In this document: in pieces, positions 1-6,952 of the stretch
Layout: every line of letters begins with the position of its first letter
Position numbering within the stretch: the stretch's first letter is position 1
Assembly: GCA_014860725.1 (NCBI GenBank)
Contig: JACZJD010000741.1
Span: forward strand, 1-9,534
Origin: Aquamicrobium sp.
Lineage (GTDB): Bacteria; Pseudomonadota; Alphaproteobacteria; Rhizobiales; Rhizobiaceae
Direction of reading: 5' to 3'
Length of the DNA: 9,534 bases
Translations under genes and position numbers: made by a program
Notes under the pieces: generated by a model
Seen by the model: only the letters and a program-made list of their open reading frames with translations
Databases searched by the model: none
Told to the model about the DNA's origin: nothing

Positions 1-783
1 CCCGCCGCGTTTGCGCGGGCCGCGGCGGAGGCCGCCAAGGCCTGGCGGCAGCTCAGGGCCGCGCGCGAGGAGATGGTGCGCTCGCAGCTCCGCCTCGTCG
101 TGTCGATCGCCCGCAAGTATCAGGGCCGCAGCTCGCTCGACCTGCTCGACCTGATCCAGGAGGGCAATCTCGGCCTGATGCACGCCGTCGAGAAATACGA
201 CCACCGCCGCGGCGTGCGCGTCTCGACCTACGCCGTCTGGTGGATTCGGCAGGCGATCGCCCGTGCCATGGCCGACAAGGGCCGCATGATCCGGGTGCCC
301 GTGCACATGGCGGAGACGGCCGGCAAGGTGCTGCGCGAGCGGCGCATCCTCGAGCAGCGCGACGGCCGCCGGCCGGACGCCGAGGAGATCGCCGGCCGCA
401 CCGGCCTGTCGCTCGACCACGTGACGCGGGCGCTGACGCTGGTGCAGGAGCCGACCTCGCTCGACCTGCCGGTCGGCGAGGACGGCGACGCCACGCTCGG
501 CGACCTGATCGAGGCGCGCGACGCCGTCGATCCGCACGCGGCCGCCGAGGCGGGCGCGCTCAGGCAGGCCATCGCCCAGGCCCTGCGCGACCTCAGCCCG
601 CGCGAGCAGCGCATCCTCGAGATGCGGTTCGGCATCGGCGGCTCGGCCGAGCACACGCTGGAAGAAGTCGGCAAAGTATTCGGCGTCACGCGCGAGCGTA
701 TCCGCCAGATCGAGGCGAGAGCGCTGGGCAAGCTCCGCACGGCCCGAAAGTCACGCATTCTTTCGAGCTTCATCGAAGGCTGA
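1..783 (+). CDS. RpoD-like sigma-70 family RNA polymerase sigma factor (5' end outside window)
   Basis: Directs RNA polymerase to promoters as a sigma-70 family subunit. The frame is open from base 1, and the residues before the first ATG (base 73) align with primary sigma factors: the stretch [20 protein letters not shown] matches the RpoD region 1.2/2.1 junction, so that ATG is internal. Region 2.2 is seen as [18 protein letters not shown], and regions 2.3-2.4 as [15 protein letters not shown]. Region 3 follows ([13 protein letters not shown]), then region 4.2 with the helix-turn-helix [28 protein letters not shown] and a typical RpoD-like end ([10 protein letters not shown]). The strong RpoD likeness and the absence of the RpoH box suggest a primary or group 2 (paralogous) sigma rather than RpoH. 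Which of the two depends on the missing N-terminal part. It reads in the same direction as fixLJ but is separated from it by a gap that carries its own regulatory site. Confidence 0.9.
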   Translation, partial: PAAFARAAAEAAKAWRQLRAAREEMVRSQLRLVVSIARKYQGRSSLDLLDLIQEGNLGLMHAVEKYDHRRGVRVSTYAVWWIRQAIARAMADKGRMIRVPVHMAETAGKVLRERRILEQRDGRRPDAEEIAGRTGLSLDHVTRALTLVQEPTSLDLPVGEDGDATLGDLIEARDAVDPHAAAEAGALRQAIAQALRDLSPREQRILEMRFGIGGSAEHTLEEVGKVFGVTRERIRQIEARALGKLRTARKSRILSSFIEG

Positions 784-860
784 GCGGCACAGCGACTATT
801 AACCACTGCGCGGTTTCCGGCCGCTTCGATCCGCTTTCTTTCATGCGGCGGCGGATATAG

Positions 861-878
861 TCTTGATATGGATCAAGA
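861..878 (+). promoter_or_regulatory. FNR/FixK box upstream of fixL
   Basis: Bases 863-876 read TTGAT-ATGG-ATCAA, a perfect match to the FNR/FixK consensus TTGAT-N4-ATCAA, and the dyad extends one base pair each way plus one more (861-878, 7-bp arms). It lies in the 158-base gap between the sigma gene and fixL, 65 bases before ATG 942. If it acts as a class II activator site centred near -41.5, transcription would start near base 911. The likely ligand is the FixK encoded 2.3 kb downstream, or another Fnr-like protein. The sign of the regulation cannot be read from the sequence. Confidence 0.8.
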
Positions 879-941
879 GGGTTCTTCTCCGGGAATCGGA
901 GCGGAGCGTCCGGAGTCCGCTGCCGCCGCGCATTGAGCCGC

Positions 942-2474
942 ATGCCTTCTCCAACGAACGGTGAGCCGATGCCAGCTAGAGATACGCCTGGATTGCAGGA
1001 GCGCTTTCTTCAGGCCGTCTTCTCCCGCCGCTTCGAGGGGCGGGCCGGCTATCTGCTGGCGGCCGCGGCCGTGGCGGTCGCCTTCGCCGTGCGGGTGGCG
1101 CTGCAGGGCGCGCTCGGCAATGCGGCCATCTTCGCGCTGTTCGCGCCGGCGATCTTCGTCGCGGTGATCGCCGGCGGCATCGGGCCGGGCCTGTTCGCGC
1201 TCGCCCTCTCCCTCGGCGGCGCCTTCTTCATCGCCGGCAGCGACCCGAGCACCTGGCTGCAGATCGCGATCTTCGGCCTCGTCGGCCTCGCCATCGCCTG
1301 GCTGGCGGAGATGCTGCGCAGCTCGCGGCGGGCGCTCGAACGCAGCGAGGTCGAGATCAGGTCCCGCGAGGCGCATCTGCGCTCGATCCTCGCCACGGTC
1401 CCGGACGCGACCGTCGTCATCGACCGCGCGGGCTTCATCACCTCCTTCAGCACCGCGGCGGTGCGCCAGTTCGGCTACGCCGAGGCCGAGGTGCTGGGCC
1501 GCAACGTCAACCTCCTGATGCCGGAGCCGTATCACGGCGACCATGACGGCTACATCCGGCGCTATCTGGAGACCGGCGAGAAGCGGATCATCGGCACCGA
1601 CCGCGTTGTGGTCGGGCGCAGGAAGGACGGCTCCACCTTTCCGATGAAGCTCACCGTCGGCCAGGCCAGCTCCGGCGGGGACATCTTCTTCACCGGCTTC
1701 ATCCGCGACCTGACCGAGCGGGAGGAGACGGAGGCGCGGCTGCGCGAGGTCCAGAACGAGCTGGCGCGGCTCGCCCGCCTGAGCGAGCTCGGGGAGATGG
1801 CCTCGACGCTGGCGCACGAGATCAACCAGCCGCTCGCCGCCATCGCCAACTACTCGCAGGGCTGCGTGCGCATGCTCGACAGCCTGAACGACGCGACGGC
1901 GGCGCCCATCCGCGAGGCGCTGCACGAGACCGCGCGGCAGGCGCTGCGCGCCGGCGAGACGATCCGCCATCTGCGCGAGTTCGTCACCCATGGCGAGACG
2001 GAGAAGGCGCGCGAGGACGTGCGCAAGCTGATCGAGGAAGCCGGCGCGCTGGCGCTCGTCGGCTCGCGCGAGCAGGGCGTGCGCTCGATATTCGAGTTCT
2101 CCCCCGCCGCCGACGAGGTGCTGGCCGACCGGGTGCAGATCCAGCAGGTCCTCATCAACCTCATTCGCAACGCCATGGAGGCGATGCGCGACAGCGACCG
2201 GCGCGATCTGGTCGTGCGGACGGCCCGCGACGAGGCGGGCGTGGTGATCGAGGTGGCAGACACCGGGCCCGGCATCTCCGACGAGATCGCCGAGCGCCTG
2301 TTCGAGCCCTTCGTCACCAGCAAGGCGAACGGCATGGGCATCGGCCTCTCGATCTCCCGGCGCATCGTCGAGGCACATGGCGGCTCGATCACGGCGAGCC
2401 GCAACGAGGCGGGCGGGGCCACCTTCCGGGTGTCGCTGCCCGCGGCAGTGAAAGAGGCGGCGCATGCAGATTGA
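942..2474 (+). CDS. fixL: FixL oxygen-sensing heme-PAS histidine kinase
   Basis: Inner-membrane sensor kinase that phosphorylates FixJ when its PAS-bound heme is free of O2. Residue numbers here count from an in-frame TTG at 933. About four membrane segments lie between residues 39 and 127. One PAS domain follows (about 145-262), with the heme-ligand histidine H204 in DHDGYI and the O2-contacting arginine R224, spaced exactly as H200 and R220 of Bradyrhizobium FixL. I219 and L240 match I215 and L236, V242 replaces I238, and D223 replaces G219. The kinase has phospho-acceptor H295 (LAHEINQP), N box N413, DTGPG at 443-447 and GMGIGLSI at 467-474. The single PAS and membrane anchor resemble Sinorhizobium FixL more than soluble two-PAS FixL. 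The start is uncertain: TTG 933, ATG 942 or ATG 969, the last with a weak GGTGAG three bases before it. Confidence 0.93.
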   Translation: MPSPTNGEPMPARDTPGLQERFLQAVFSRRFEGRAGYLLAAAAVAVAFAVRVALQGALGNAAIFALFAPAIFVAVIAGGIGPGLFALALSLGGAFFIAGSDPSTWLQIAIFGLVGLAIAWLAEMLRSSRRALERSEVEIRSREAHLRSILATVPDATVVIDRAGFITSFSTAAVRQFGYAEAEVLGRNVNLLMPEPYHGDHDGYIRRYLETGEKRIIGTDRVVVGRRKDGSTFPMKLTVGQASSGGDIFFTGFIRDLTEREETEARLREVQNELARLARLSELGEMASTLAHEINQPLAAIANYSQGCVRMLDSLNDATAAPIREALHETARQALRAGETIRHLREFVTHGETEKAREDVRKLIEEAGALALVGSREQGVRSIFEFSPAADEVLADRVQIQQVLINLIRNAMEAMRDSDRRDLVVRTARDEAGVVIEVADTGPGISDEIAERLFEPFVTSKANGMGIGLSISRRIVEAHGGSITASRNEAGGATFRVSLPAAVKEAAHAD

Positions 2475-3087
2475 CACCTATGTCGTTCATATCGTCGACG
2501 ACGAGGAGGCAGCGCGCAAGTCGCTCGCCTTCCTGCTGACGACGATGGGGTTCACCGTGCGCGTGCACGGCTCGGCGACGAGCTTCCTCTCCGTCGCGCC
2601 GGGGGTCGGCAGGGCCTGCCTCGTCACCGATCTGAGGATGCCGGACATGACCGGCATCGAGCTCTTGGAGAGGCTGGACGAGGCCGGCGCCATGGTGCCG
2701 GCGATCGTCGTCACCGCGCAGGGCGACGTGCCGATGGCGGTGGCGGCGATGAAGGCCGGCGCCATCGACTTCATCGAGAAGCCGTTCGAGGACCAGGTCC
2801 TAGTCAACGCCATCAAGCGCGCGGCCGACCGCCTCGACAAGCCGGAGGCCGTCGACGACGCCGCGACGCTGCGGGCGCGCCTCGACCATCTTTCCGAGCG
2901 CGAGCGGCAGGTGCTCTCGGCCGTGGTCGCCGGCATGCCCAACAAGACCATCGCCTACGACCTGAACATCAGCCCGCGCACGGTCGAGGTCCACCGCGCC
3001 AACGTCATGGCCAAGATGCAGGCGCGAAGCCTGCCCGATCTGGTGCGCATGGCGATCGCGCTTAATCTCGCCGAGCGGCGGGGCTGA
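2464..3087 (+). CDS. fixJ: FixJ response regulator (NarL/LuxR-type HTH)
   Basis: Partner of FixL. Once phosphorylated it dimerises and activates fixK-type promoters. The receiver domain covers about residues 5-120, with acidic pair D12-D13, phospho-acceptor D56 (TDLRMPD), T84 and K106 (EKPF). A linker is followed by a LuxR/NarL helix-turn-helix (about 140-203) containing LSERERQVL and [26 protein letters not shown], characteristic of FixJ. At 207 residues it has the usual family length. Its ATG overlaps the end of fixL by 11 bases and is preceded by AAAGAGG (2451-2457) inside fixL, so the two are co-transcribed and probably translationally coupled. A FixJ-type DNA site lies just downstream, before fixK. 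Confidence 0.95.
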   Translation: MQIDTYVVHIVDDEEAARKSLAFLLTTMGFTVRVHGSATSFLSVAPGVGRACLVTDLRMPDMTGIELLERLDEAGAMVPAIVVTAQGDVPMAVAAMKAGAIDFIEKPFEDQVLVNAIKRAADRLDKPEAVDDAATLRARLDHLSERERQVLSAVVAGMPNKTIAYDLNISPRTVEVHRANVMAKMQARSLPDLVRMAIALNLAERRG

Positions 3088-3128
3088 CGGCGGGCAGCCC
3101 GGTGGCCGCGGCGGGCCGCGCGGAAGCC

Positions 3129-3152
3129 GGTACGTAGATTCCCCTACGGACC
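3129..3152 (+). promoter_or_regulatory. Putative FixJ-binding dyad in the fixK promoter
   Basis: Left half GGTACGTAG (3129-3137) and right half CTACGGACC (3144-3152) form an inverted repeat, 8 of 9 pairs, separated by 6 bases. The left half contains GTACGTAG, which fits the FixJ site motif GTAMGTAG as I recall it from Sinorhizobium work. The reverse complement of the right half differs from that motif at one base. It sits 63 bases before the fixK start codon. In Sinorhizobium the FixJ site of fixK is centred upstream of -35; a comparable geometry here would put the transcription start around 3185-3200. Confidence 0.72.
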
Positions 3153-3185
3153 CAACCGAATTTCGCTTCGGCCGGATTTGCGCGA

Positions 3186-3199
3186 TTGATCGTCATCAG
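3186..3199 (+). promoter_or_regulatory. Second FNR/FixK box, in the fixK leader
   Basis: The bases read TTGAT-CGTC-ATCAG, 9 of 10 conserved positions of the FNR/FixK consensus. The box ends 4 bases before the fixK ribosome binding site GGGAG (3204-3208) and 15 bases before ATG 3215. It is downstream of the FixJ dyad, at or after the likely transcription start. A protein bound here would be expected to hinder initiation or elongation, which suggests negative autoregulation by FixK. This is inference from position only. Confidence 0.6.
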
Positions 3200-3214
3200 C
3201 ATCGGGAGACGATC

Positions 3215-3871
3215 ATGGCCAATCTGGAAACGCATCGGATACCGCCTCGTGCGGACAGCGCCCGGCCCGTCCGCGGGGAGATCTGCTCGCCCTTCGGCGC
3301 CAGCGCGCAGGCGCCCGTCTTCTTCCCCGCCGGGAAGGAGATCTACGCCCAGGGCGAGAAGAGCGGCAATCTCTACAAGGTCGAGTTCGGCGCCGTGCGC
3401 GTCTACCGCCTGCTGGCCGACGGCCGCCGGCAGATCTCGGCCTTCCACCTCGCCGACGAGGTGTTCGGCTTCGAGACCGACAGCACCCACCATTTCTTCG
3501 CCGAGGCGATCTGCGGCACCGGCATCCGCGTCCTGCGGCTGTCGTCCTTCCGCGACGAGCGGGCGGGCGAGCTTCTGCCGATGGCGCTGGAGGGGCTGAT
3601 CAGGACGCAGGAGCATCTGCTCGTCCTCGGGCGGCAGAACGCCGTCGAGCGCGTCGCCGCCTTCATCGCCGACATGTCGGAGCGCCAGGGCGGGCTGCCA
3701 CAGGTCGAGCTGCCGATGTCGCGGGCGGACATCGCCGACTATCTCGGCCTCACCATCGAGACCGTCTCGCGCATCTTTACGCGGCTCAAGCATAAGGACG
3801 TCATCAGGCTGCCCAACCTGCGCAGCGTCGAGATCGTGAAGTGGCAGGTTCTGCAGGAGCTGGCATCCTGA
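3215..3871 (+). CDS. fixK: FixK, Crp/Fnr-family transcription regulator
   Basis: Transcription activator for microaerobic genes, normally switched on by FixJ. The cyclic-nucleotide-binding-like beta-roll spans about residues 30-120 (FPAGKEIYAQGEKSGNLYKV), the dimer helix about 125-155, and the winged helix-turn-helix about 160-215. The recognition helix carries E182, S185 and R186 (ETVSR), the Fnr/FixK set that reads TTGAT half-sites. Only two cysteines exist (C24, C100), so it cannot bind an Fnr-type iron-sulfur cluster. At the position corresponding to redox-sensitive Cys183 of Bradyrhizobium FixK2, 13 residues before the helix Glu, there is S169. The start at ATG 3215 has GGGAG six bases upstream. 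It is preceded by a FixJ dyad and a FixK box, and stands directly after fixLJ, which supports the symbol. Confidence 0.92.
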   Translation: MANLETHRIPPRADSARPVRGEICSPFGASAQAPVFFPAGKEIYAQGEKSGNLYKVEFGAVRVYRLLADGRRQISAFHLADEVFGFETDSTHHFFAEAICGTGIRVLRLSSFRDERAGELLPMALEGLIRTQEHLLVLGRQNAVERVAAFIADMSERQGGLPQVELPMSRADIADYLGLTIETVSRIFTRLKHKDVIRLPNLRSVEIVKWQVLQELAS

Positions 3872-3890
3872 CATCGGGGAAGATGTTCGG

Positions 3891-3936
3891 TTTGCCGGAT
3901 AACGATTGCCGGACAATGATTGCCGGACAATGATTG
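3891..3936. repeat. Tandem array of a 14-bp unit with internal dyads
   Basis: Two identical copies of ATTGCCGGACAATG (3905-3918 and 3919-3932) are preceded by a degenerate copy (3891-3904, 11 of 14 identical) and followed by a 4-base start of another (3933-3936). Each unit is itself a short dyad (ATTG-CCGGA-CAAT), and neighbouring units make CAAT-G-ATTG. The array begins 20 bases after the fixK stop and ends 28 bases before the 63-residue gene. There is no T run, so it is not an ordinary intrinsic terminator. It could be a set of regulator sites or a slippage-made repeat. Confidence 0.75.
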
Positions 3937-3964
3937 AAAGGGTGGCCATGGCGGCCACGACCAG

Positions 3965-4156
3965 ATGCAGTGGCAACCGATATCGACCGCCCCTTTCGAC
4001 CGGGATCTGGAGATCGCGGTGATCGACCGCGACGGTGCCCATGCCCTGGTCTTTCCCTGCCGGCGCACGCCGGGCGCATGGATCACCTCGGCGACGGGGG
4101 AAAGGGTGCAGGTCTCGCCGACGCACTGGCGCGACTGGGACGGCGAAATACGCTGA
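3965..4156 (+). CDS. Small conserved-looking protein, function unknown
   Basis: A 63-residue soluble protein with a motif-rich sequence: it starts QWQPISTAPFDRDLEIAVIDRDG, continues HALVFPCRR, and ends in THWRDW. The W-P-I-x-T-A-P opening and the final W-R-x-W are shared, from memory, by short uncharacterised proteins of Bradyrhizobium-type genomes, often annotated as hypothetical. Predicted content is mostly beta strand, with no signal peptide or membrane segment. The frame is closed by a TGA 30 bases upstream, so ATG 3965 is the only ATG start. No clear ribosome binding site precedes it; the 14-bp repeats do. It lies between fixK and the convergent DMT gene. I do not assign a function. Confidence 0.7.
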   Translation: MQWQPISTAPFDRDLEIAVIDRDGAHALVFPCRRTPGAWITSATGERVQVSPTHWRDWDGEIR

Positions 4157-4197
4157 CATCGCACCGCCATCCCTCAAGGTGAACGCCGGCCGGCCGC

Positions 4198-5098
4198 TCA
4201 GGACGTCTCCGCCCGTTGCGGCTCGCGGGCCGCGGCCGCGCCGCTGGCGATGACGATGGCGCAGCCGGTCAGCGTGAGCAGGTCGGGGAAGGTCGGAAAA
4301 GACGAGATAGCCGAGGATCACCGCCCAGATGATCTGGCTGTAGGCGAACGGCGCGACGTCCGCGACCCGGCCGATGCGGTAGGCGGCAAGAACCGCGACC
4401 TGTGCCGCGATCCAGCTCAGCGACATCGCGCAGGCCGTGACGAGCTCGCCCATGCTCGGCATGACGAAGAAACTCGGCAGCGCGAGGCACAGGATCGCGA
4501 AACCCGAGAACGCCGCGAAGGCGAGCGTCGTCATGAAGGAATCGCCCTCGGCCTGCGTGACGCGCGTCAGCACCATGGCGAGCGCCCAGCACACCGCGGA
4601 CCCGACCGGGAGAAGCCAGGCCGCATCCATACCCGACGGGTCGGGGCGCACGATCAGCACCACACCCGCCAGCCCCAGCACCACGCACGCGATCCGCAGC
4701 GCGCTGACCTTCTCGCCGAGGAGGGTCGCGGACAGGATGGTGACGAAGATCGGCGACACGAAGACCAACGTGGTCGCCTCGGCGATCGGCATGCGCTGCA
4801 CCGCCGCGATCAGCAGCCATGTCGCGCCGAGCATGCACACGCCGCGCACGATCTGGACCGCCGGGCGCGCCGAGCGTAGCCGCAGGCGCTGCCGCAGCAG
4901 GATCGGAACGAGGATGATGATGCCGCCGAGATAGCGGAACCACGCCACCTCCAGCGGCGGCATCTCCGGCGCCAGCAGCTTGGCGAGCACGTCCGAGACG
5001 CAGAACGCCAGCATCGCCGCGAGCGCCAGCGCGATCTGCAGCGGGGCGATGCGCGACCCGCGCAAGGGTGCCGCCCGGGAGGGCGAAGACATGTCCAT
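4198..5098 (-). CDS. EamA/DMT-family membrane transporter, frameshifted near its C terminus
   Basis: Member of the drug/metabolite transporter superfamily, usually exporting metabolites or amino acids; the substrate is unknown. Translation from ATG 5098 (AGGGAGG seven bases upstream) gives two EamA repeats and nine recognisable membrane helices, ending SQIIWAVILGYLVFSDLP at about residue 270. At the G run 4285-4288 (CCCC in the coding strand) the frame slips: as written it continues as arginine-rich non-EamA sequence for some 400 codons, to 3062, antisense to fixK. Removing one base from this run restores DLLTLTGCAIVIASGAAAA, a normal tenth helix, ending at TGA 4200-4198 for about 299 residues, the usual family size. 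The lesion may be a sequencing error or a real mutation. The gene is last in the GntR/ABC cluster, 79 bases after the 98-residue gene. Confidence 0.85.
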
Positions 5099-5177
5099 GA
5101 ACGAGCCTCCCTGTCCGCGGCCGCGTCGTGCGAGCGCGTCCTGCCGGATCACCATGTTCAGGGGCGATGCCGGCGGA

Positions 5178-5474
5178 TCAGCCGGCGAGCTTCCTGCGGA
5201 TGCGGAACGCCACGCGGTCCTCCTCCTGCCGCAGGCCGAGCCGCCAGCGCTTGGCCGGCATGGCCGTGCCGGCGGCGGTGGTGTAGGGGCTGACCTCGAG
5301 CGTCCAGTCGTCGCCGCGCTCGTGCGTCAGCGAGCCGAGCGCGACGCTTCCGTCCGCGAAGTCGATGCGGCAGGTCGCCCCGGCCGGCAGCGCCGGAACC
5401 GTCCCCACGCCCGCCACCTTGCCCTCGTGCCCGGGATAAAGGTGCGTGTGGCTCGCCTCCAGCACGATCTCCAT
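5178..5474 (-). CDS. Hypothetical 98-residue protein coupled to the GntR gene
   Basis: I do not recognise this family. The 98 residues contain no signal peptide or membrane segment and alternate short hydrophobic and polar stretches, suggesting a small beta-rich fold. The C-terminal third is basic (KRWRLGLRQ, FRIRRKL). Its ATG overlaps the TGA of the GntR gene by one base (TGATG at 5476-5472), so translation is probably coupled to the regulator. This position within the operon, and codon use like its neighbours, are the main reasons to accept it as real. It might be an accessory to the regulator or a small substrate-binding or processing protein; the sequence alone does not decide. Confidence 0.7.
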   Translation of the reverse strand: MEIVLEASHTHLYPGHEGKVAGVGTVPALPAGATCRIDFADGSVALGSLTHERGDDWTLEVSPYTTAAGTAMPAKRWRLGLRQEEDRVAFRIRRKLAG

Positions 5475-6148
5475 CAGAAGCCCTCCAGCGCCTGGCTGAC
5501 GATGGCGTAGGTCGTCTCGATGTGCTCGCGCGCCTGCCGTTCGGCGCGCTCGCCGTCGCCCGCCTCCAGCGCGGCGAGGATTTCCTTGTGCTGCTCGTTG
5601 GCGCGCAGCGTCTGCTCGCGGTTGAAGAGCACCGGCAGCCGCAGGTTCCAGTAGTGGAACTGCGTGCGCTCGTGCATCTCGAGGAACAGCGGGTTGCCGG
5701 TCATCGCCACGATGGTCTCGTGAAAGATACGGTCGAGACGGTTGAGCTCGGCGCGGCTGATCGCATCGAGATCGTCCATGCCGGCGACGAGCTCGTGCAG
5801 CCGCCGCAGCCCCTCGGGCGTGGCTCGCTCGGCTGCGACCCGCGTGGCGTAAGCCTCGACCGAGATGCGCGCCTCGAAGATGAAGCGCGCATTGGCCGGG
5901 TCGGTGGCCTCGATGATCCAGCCGCGCCGCTGCCGGCTGACGAGCCCCTCGCCCTCGAGCCGCAGCAGGGCCTCGCGCACCGGCGTCCTGCCGACGCCGA
6001 TCTCGCGGGAGATGTCGTCCTCGACCAGCCGGGCGCCCGGCTTGACCTCGAGCGAGATGATCTTGGTGCGCAGCAGGCGGTGGACGTCGGCGGCGAGCAG
6101 TGCCGTCCCCGTCGTCCGCTTGCCCGCTGCGCGCAGCCGCTGGTCCAT
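5474..6148 (-). CDS. GntR-family transcription regulator, FadR/FCD subfamily
   Basis: DNA-binding repressor or activator controlled by a small carboxylated ligand. Residues 15-80 form the GntR winged helix-turn-helix, with the signature [17 protein letters not shown] at 48-64. Residues about 86-218 are an FCD ligand domain, all helical, keeping the metal-binding set D139, H143, H187 and H209. At 224 residues it has the normal family length. It follows the ATPase gene by 15 bases and is coupled to the next gene by a one-base overlap, so it is encoded within the transport operon it probably controls. The palindrome with a GTATAC core upstream of the operon (9319-9338) is the kind of site FCD regulators bind. 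The ligand is probably the transported compound or a product of it (inference). Confidence 0.92.
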   Translation of the reverse strand: MDQRLRAAGKRTTGTALLAADVHRLLRTKIISLEVKPGARLVEDDISREIGVGRTPVREALLRLEGEGLVSRQRRGWIIEATDPANARFIFEARISVEAYATRVAAERATPEGLRRLHELVAGMDDLDAISRAELNRLDRIFHETIVAMTGNPLFLEMHERTQFHYWNLRLPVLFNREQTLRANEQHKEILAALEAGDGERAERQAREHIETTYAIVSQALEGF

Positions 6149-6163
6149 GGCGTCGTTCCTCGT

Positions 6164-6952
6164 TTACCCGTGCAGCGCCAGGAACTGGCGGCTGCGTTCG
6201 TGCTGCGGCGAGGCGAAGAACTCGGCCGCTGGCGCGTCCTCCACCAGTTCGCCGCCGACCATGAACAATACACGATCGGCGCAGCCTTTCGCGATGGCCA
6301 TTTCATGGGTGGCGATGAGCATGGTCTGGCCTTCCTCGGCAAGCGTCTTGATCGTCGCCACCACCTCCTGCGACAGCTCGGGATCGAGGGCGCTGGTCGG
6401 CTCGTCGAACAGGATCACCTTGGGGTCCATGGCCAGCGCCCGGGCGATGGCGATGCGCTGCTGCTGGCCGCCCGAAAGCTGGGCCGGGTAGGACTCCGCC
6501 TTGTCGGCGAGCCCGACCTTCTCGAGCAGCCGGCGCGCCTTCGCCTCCGCCTTGTCCTGCGGCTCCTTCAGCACGTAGACCGGCCCCGACATGATGTTCT
6601 GGATCGCCGTCATGTGGCGGAAGAGGTTGAAGCTCTGGAACACCATGCCGATCGCGCGGCGCTGCGCGCTGACGGCGGCGTCGCTCATCTGGCGCAGCGC
6701 CGGGCCGCTTTCCTCGTAGCCGATGAGCTGGCCGTTGACGTAGACGCGGCCGCCGTCGATCTCCTCCAGATGGTTGATGCACCGGAGCAGCGTCGACTTG
6801 CCCGAGCCCGACGGCCCGAGGAGCGCGATGACCTCGCCGCTGCGCACCCGGAACGACACGTCCCTCAGCGCCGTGAAATTGGAGAAGATCTTGCGCAGGC
6901 CCGCGACCCTGATCGCGTCTTCCCGGTTCGTATCCTTGGCCATGACCGTCAT
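6164..6952 (-). CDS. Polar amino acid ABC transporter ATP-binding protein (GlnQ/HisP type)
   Basis: Cytoplasmic ATPase that powers the importer made with the next upstream permease. The 262 residues contain Walker [10 protein letters not shown] (46-54), Q-loop Q106, signature LSGGQ (159-163), Walker B VILFDEP (179-185) and switch histidine H216. The sequence between them ([40 protein letters not shown]) is that of the polar amino acid uptake family. The chosen ATG at 6952 overlaps the permease stop as ATGA; an in-frame ATG three codons later (6943) is an alternative. As in many polar amino acid systems, one ATPase gene accompanies one permease gene, giving probable homodimers. Confidence 0.95.
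   Translation of the reverse strand: MTVMAKDTNREDAIRVAGLRKIFSNFTALRDVSFRVRSGEVIALLGPSGSGKSTLLRCINHLEEIDGGRVYVNGQLIGYEESGPALRQMSDAAVSAQRRAIGMVFQSFNLFRHMTAIQNIMSGPVYVLKEPQDKAEAKARRLLEKVGLADKAESYPAQLSGGQQQRIAIARALAMDPKVILFDEPTSALDPELSQEVVATIKTLAEEGQTMLIATHEMAIAKGCADRVLFMVGGELVEDAPAAEFFASPQHERSRQFLALHG

Noticed and set aside
73..783. ATG at 73 as the true start of the sigma factor
   Set aside because: Codons before it are in frame back to the window edge and match conserved RpoD sequence leading into region 2, so the ATG is internal.
873..2477. Long open frame antisense to fixL (534 codons)
   Set aside because: It is an Arg/Ala/Gly/Asp-rich shadow of a clearly identified gene, common in GC-rich DNA, with no recognisable domain.
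3062..4197. Extension of the DMT frame to 697 codons as a fusion protein
   Set aside because: Beyond the G run the residues resemble no protein, run antisense to fixK and the small gene, and the normal EamA ending is present one frame over.
5169..5186. GCCGGC-GGATCA-GCCGGC hairpin at the end of the 98-residue gene
   Set aside because: Only a 6-bp stem, no T run, and such GC repeats arise often by chance here; not strong enough to call a terminator.
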